64,000 bases of DNA, from assembly GCF_900890425.1 (NCBI RefSeq), contig NZ_CAAHFG010000001.1, positions 248,001 through 312,000 on the forward strand, given 5' to 3'. Made by a program: the position numbers and the translations under genes. The notes below the pieces were generated by a model. The model did no database searches and was not told where the DNA came from. It saw only the letters and a program-made list of their open reading frames with translations. Origin of the DNA: Pontiella desulfatans (lineage in GTDB: Bacteria > Verrucomicrobiota > Kiritimatiellia > Kiritimatiellales > Pontiellaceae). Below are positions 60,920-64,000 of this stretch, one piece after another (position 1 is the stretch's first letter; every line of letters begins with the position of its first letter).

Positions 60920-61786
60920 TCAGCCGACCATGCGGATGGCGTAGCCGGTCTCGAAGGTTTCGGCTGGGGCGAGCCGCAGTATGCCGGGTTTGTTTTCAAA
61001 GTTTCCGTTGCTATCCGGTGCATCGTCGTATGAATGCCACGGCTCGATGCAGACATAGGCCGCACCGGGCTTCGCCCAGATGCCGAGGTGCGGGCAGTTG
61101 CCCAGGTCAATCTCGAGACCGCCCGTCCGGTGCCTTGGTTTCAGCCGTACCCGCCGTGAGCGGATGTTTTTGAAAATCAGCGCGTCGTCGTCGAACAGGG
61201 TTTCCGAGAGCCGGATGCAGTTGTTGTTTTCCAGATAACCGCCCTGCTTGAAGGCCAGCAAGCCATCGGTCAATCCATATAGATCCAGCGATTCCGGCTT
61301 TTCGAATTCGAGGTCATACCCATCAAGCGCGGCCTGTTCGAGGTCGAGCGCCAGTGCCGGGTGGGAGCCGATGGTGAAGAGCATCTCTTCGGCTCCCTCA
61401 TTCTTTACCCGGTAGTCGATAAGCAGTTGTTTCCCATCCAGCCGGAACTCGACTTCAAGCGTGAAGGTGAAGGGATAGTGCTGGAGGGTTTCCGCATCGG
61501 ACGAAAATGAAAAGACCACAACGTCGCGCCCCTGTTCAATACACTTGGCAGTGCGGGTGCGGACGAGGCCGTGTTTTGGAATCCCATACGTTTGGCCATT
61601 AATCCGGGTCTTGCCATCGCGCAGTTTTCCAACGATCGGAAAAAGGATGGGCGCGCTGCCGCCCCAGATTTCCGGATCGGCTTGCCACATCATTTCGCGG
61701 CCGGTGGATTTTTCCTTGAAGGAGCGGAGCTCCGCGCCCCGCAGGTCAACCGTAGCGGAGAACTGTTCGTTTTCAATCGTGATCAT
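60920..61786 (-). CDS. aldose 1-epimerase family protein (LacX-like)
   Basis: This 288-residue cytoplasmic protein is an aldose-1-epimerase-like beta-sandwich enzyme that interconverts alpha and beta anomers of a sugar. Segments such as GSAPILFPIVGKLRDGKT, IPKHGLVRTR and LFTIGSHPALALDLE carry the family's conserved Arg, His and substrate-binding residues, and WAKPGAAYVCIEPWHSYDD ends the pocket. AGGATCC immediately before the start overlaps the end of the beta-helix gene, so the two are an operon. It probably prepares released sugars for catabolism. Confidence 0.88.
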   Translation of the reverse strand: MITIENEQFSATVDLRGAELRSFKEKSTGREMMWQADPEIWGGSAPILFPIVGKLRDGKTRINGQTYGIPKHGLVRTRTAKCIEQGRDVVVFSFSSDAETLQHYPFTFTLEVEFRLDGKQLLIDYRVKNEGAEEMLFTIGSHPALALDLEQAALDGYDLEFEKPESLDLYGLTDGLLAFKQGGYLENNNCIRLSETLFDDDALIFKNIRSRRVRLKPRHRTGGLEIDLGNCPHLGIWAKPGAAYVCIEPWHSYDDAPDSNGNFENKPGILRLAPAETFETGYAIRMVG

Positions 61787-61791
61787 GGATC

Positions 61792-63324
61792 CTATCGGGA
61801 TGCGGTTTTTTTCTTTTTATTGTCGTCGCCCCGGTCTTTGACGGAGCTATGGGTGATGACTTCGCAGTTGGAGGAAAATTCCGTCAGGAAGACCGGATGG
61901 GGTGTTTCGTTGATCAGGGTGATGCCGTTCGCGTTGTTTTTCTCGCGGAGTTCCTTTTCGTCGGTATTGTCCTCCCGATAGCGCTCGCCGGTGGATCCAA
62001 TGCAGATTTCGCGTAGCTTCTTCGGCCGCGTTTTGCCGGAATAGGTGATCGTGATCCGGTGATTGCTGCCAACAATATTGGCCAATGCATGATCCCCGGC
62101 ATCCTGGTCGGTCTCGACCAGCTCCAGCTCGATGTCCGCGTTGCGCCGGTTGCTATAGGGGATGGAAAGCAGCGGGCTGTACGACGCATCGCCTTTGCAC
62201 CGGCGAATCGTGCAGTTGGACGGCAGGCCATAGGCCGTGCCGCCCGCTTCGCGCACCGTGCAGTCGGTAACGTCGGCACTCGAGGCCGCCGCCAGCGCAA
62301 CGCAGGTGCGCATGCGGACGATGGTGCAGTTTTCCATGGTGACGTGTCCGGTGTTGCGCTCTACTCCCTCTTTGTTGGTGCCCCGGACATACGCCCGGAT
62401 GCCGTCTTCCGTCAGGCTCAGCATCTGCCCCTTCGGAATCGGCTGCCCCTGCATCCAGTCGGGAAACATGATTTTATAGTCGTGCTCGGCCGCCGGCCCC
62501 GACTTCTCGTTGTAGATCTCGTCCGTCAGGCGCAACGCCCCCAGCATCTTCACATTGCGGAACACATTATCCTGCGAGCCGTGCATGTGAATGCCGTGGC
62601 CATAGGAAAAGACCTTGAAGTCGCAGTCTTCAATCAGGATGCGGTCGCCCATCACCGACATCAACGCATGCTTCTGCAACCGCACAAATGCGCCACGCCC
62701 TTTGCCGTACATATCACCATAGCCATAGGGCGCCGAACCGCGAACCGTAACCGAGCTGCCCTTCATTGTGAAATCGTTGCCCATAATCTCGAATTCGTTG
62801 GCCCCGCGCGGCCCCACCTTTTCGCCGATGTCTTCAAACTCGCCGCCGAGAATCGTGATGTGATCTCCATGCATGCGGAAGCCCATATACCCATGCGGGT
62901 TCTTGGAGTTCGGCATATCCGCATAGACCTGCGTGTCGATTTCAATCCGCACATCCGTCAGATCAAAGGTGTTGTTCGATCCGCTGAAGTTGAAAATAAT
63001 TTTAGGGTCGTCCGCATAATACGTTTTCTTAACGACATAGGTTCCGGGCTTCATGCGGATCAGGTTGCCGCTCTGCGCCGCATAGTCCGCCAGCTCATCC
63101 AGCGAGGAGATCAGCGTGTATCCCGCAGGAATCTCGAAATCCGCCGTAACCGGCGCGGGTTTGGGCTCGGGGACGGGTTTCGGTTCCGGGGTCTTTTGCT
63201 CAACCGGGGCCGGAACCGGAGCCGCGATCGTTGTGGCCTCCGGCACCGGTTCCCGTTCCATGAAATAATAGACCCCGGCAAAGCCGGCCGTGCAGAGCAT
63301 CAAAAACAAGATAAACTTTTTCAT
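61792..63324 (-). CDS. membrane-anchored right-handed beta-helix protein
   Basis: This 510-residue protein has an N-terminal membrane anchor or signal (about 4-22), a Pro/Glu/Lys-rich linker (about 25-62) and a right-handed parallel beta-helix (about 70-430; GGEFEDIGEKVG, VTMENCTIVRMRT and ADVTDCTVREAG mark rungs). The fold is shared with pectate lyases and alginate or heparin-type lyases. I cannot place catalytic residues confidently. The start at 63324 follows GAGGA by six bases. It is the first gene of an operon with the aldose epimerase, divergent from the GH95 gene. Confidence 0.75.
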   Translation of the reverse strand: MKKFILFLMLCTAGFAGVYYFMEREPVPEATTIAAPVPAPVEQKTPEPKPVPEPKPAPVTADFEIPAGYTLISSLDELADYAAQSGNLIRMKPGTYVVKKTYYADDPKIIFNFSGSNNTFDLTDVRIEIDTQVYADMPNSKNPHGYMGFRMHGDHITILGGEFEDIGEKVGPRGANEFEIMGNDFTMKGSSVTVRGSAPYGYGDMYGKGRGAFVRLQKHALMSVMGDRILIEDCDFKVFSYGHGIHMHGSQDNVFRNVKMLGALRLTDEIYNEKSGPAAEHDYKIMFPDWMQGQPIPKGQMLSLTEDGIRAYVRGTNKEGVERNTGHVTMENCTIVRMRTCVALAAASSADVTDCTVREAGGTAYGLPSNCTIRRCKGDASYSPLLSIPYSNRRNADIELELVETDQDAGDHALANIVGSNHRITITYSGKTRPKKLREICIGSTGERYREDNTDEKELREKNNANGITLINETPHPVFLTEFSSNCEVITHSSVKDRGDDNKKKKTASR

Positions 63325-63483
63325 CACATTCCTCGGAACCCGCCTCCATTCGCTGGCCGCCCCCGGTGCAAGCCGAGCGATCTGCTGCCACCAAGCAAAC
63401 CAACAGGGTATCCCAAGCCCGCGGCGGCGGAAGTCGTTCGTGGATTAACATGTTAACTTGACATGGCATAGGTTGAGAAACCC

Positions 63484-63497
63484 TTCCACGTGTGGAA
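63484..63497. promoter_or_regulatory. short inverted repeat in the divergent promoter region
   Basis: TTCCAC and GTGGAA are separated by GT, between the divergent beta-helix and GH95 genes. A 12-bp palindrome TTAACATGTTAA lies nearby at 63442. Either could bind a sugar-responsive regulator. Weak evidence. Confidence 0.3.
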
Positions 63498-63608
63498 TCC
63501 TACACAGGCGGGTTGTAATTATGCAATACGCACAGTATGTGTTTGCGGTAGCTTACCCAAGCTCGATGGAAAGCACGCCGAATGAAAACGATGACGAGGA
63601 GGAAGATG

Positions 63609-64000
63609 ATGGATAAAAAACAGATGACCCTGGGTTGGGTTGCAGGCCTTGCAATTCTCGTTTGCCTGGATACGGGCGCGGCTCCCGCCAATAAAAAGGC
63701 CAACAAGTTCAGTTATAAGGAAGCGGTTGAAGTGCTGCCGTTGAACCAGCCGCCGGAATCCGAACTCTCGCTGTGGTACGATGCCCCCGCGACCTATTGG
63801 GAAGAGGCCCTGCCGATCGGTAACGGGCGGCTCGGCGCCATGGTCTACGGCGGCGTTGCAAACGAACTGATCCAACTGAACGAGGATTCGATCTGGGCCG
63901 GCCCACCGATCCCGGAGGCGAACGGAAACATCAGCGAGACGGTCGATCGCGTCCGGGAGCTGCTGTTCGCCGGCAACTATGCGGAAGGGCAAAAGCTCAT
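63609..64000 (+). CDS. GH95-like alpha-L-fucosidase (3' end off window)
   Basis: Only the first 130 codons are visible. After a signal peptide (cleavage near TGAA, about residue 25) the N-terminal domain reads ESELSLWYDAPATYWEEALP and then IGNGRLGAMVYGGVANELIQ, the hallmark of GH95 alpha-L-fucosidases, followed by LNEDSIWAG. The active-site region lies outside the window. AGGAGG lies six bases before the ATG at 63609; in-frame ATGs occur upstream. With the sulfatases it points to a sulfated, fucose-containing substrate such as fucoidan. Confidence 0.85.
   Translation, partial: MDKKQMTLGWVAGLAILVCLDTGAAPANKKANKFSYKEAVEVLPLNQPPESELSLWYDAPATYWEEALPIGNGRLGAMVYGGVANELIQLNEDSIWAGPPIPEANGNISETVDRVRELLFAGNYAEGQKL

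Noticed and set aside
1-64000. tRNA, rRNA, CRISPR arrays and intact insertion sequences
   Set aside because: I looked for cloverleaf ends (CCA-adjacent arms), regularly spaced identical repeats and transposase motifs by eye and saw none; a dedicated search could still find a short tRNA.

Overview
The window is GC-rich, Gram-negative-type DNA with an outer-membrane porin, a TonB system and an RND tripartite pump. It carries three sulfatases in a row, several glycoside hydrolases and many intergenic palindromes. This combination suggests a marine polysaccharide-degrading member of the PVC group, most likely Kiritimatiellota (Pontiella-like). That placement is inference: no rRNA or other marker gene is present. 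I saw no tRNA, rRNA, CRISPR array or intact transposase.

Region 1 (1-20.7 kb) is a phosphate-acquisition block. It holds pstB (cut by the window edge), pstA, pstC and pstS; an RND pump operon (adaptor, transporter, TolC-like channel); an OprO/OprP-like porin; two Na+/phosphate cotransporters with PhoU-like tails; and phoB-phoR. Between the two cotransporters sit a GNAT acetyltransferase, a RimK-like ATP-grasp ligase and a SET-domain protein. Direct repeats of a CTAACA-like hexamer with an 11-bp period lie upstream of pstC, pstS, the porin, both cotransporters and phoB. I read these as this lineage's Pho boxes.

Region 2 (20.7-37.6 kb) starts with an unusual perfect 42-nt palindrome, an HMG-CoA reductase and a HEPN/MNT pair. 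A large export/uptake cluster follows: a secreted beta-helix-like protein, a lipoprotein, a TonB-dependent receptor, a DUF3450 protein, a TtpC-like protein, ExbB, ExbD, TonB and a TPR protein. The same 11-bp repeats occur upstream of the secreted protein, the receptor and the DUF3450-ttpC-exbBD-tonB-TPR operon. The whole cluster therefore looks like a phosphate-starvation-induced TonB transport system, and it is the best candidate here for an undescribed system. A GH67-like protein follows it.

Region 3 (37.6-41.4 kb) is an accessory patch: AT-richer DNA with a VOC-protein remnant, a BrnT-like toxin-antitoxin pair, two three-way-junction palindromes, a secreted beta-propeller protein and a tiny Cys-rich protein.

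Region 4 (41.5-52.6 kb) is mostly envelope and glycan genes: a PHP-glycosyltransferase fusion, a DUF3108 protein, an acetyltransferase, a DUF2334 deacetylase-like protein, a flippase-like membrane protein and a GT4. It also has a GreA-like protein, tcdA, a decayed nucleotidyltransferase, DUF2752 and a CD225 protein.

Region 5 (52.7-64 kb) is a polysaccharide-degradation locus. It contains a sulfatase remnant, three intact sulfatases, a metzincin-like protease with an NPCBM-like tail, a GH30-like hydrolase, and a beta-helix protein plus aldose-epimerase operon running the other way. It ends with the start of a GH95 alpha-L-fucosidase-like gene. Fucose-containing sulfated polysaccharide is the inferred substrate.
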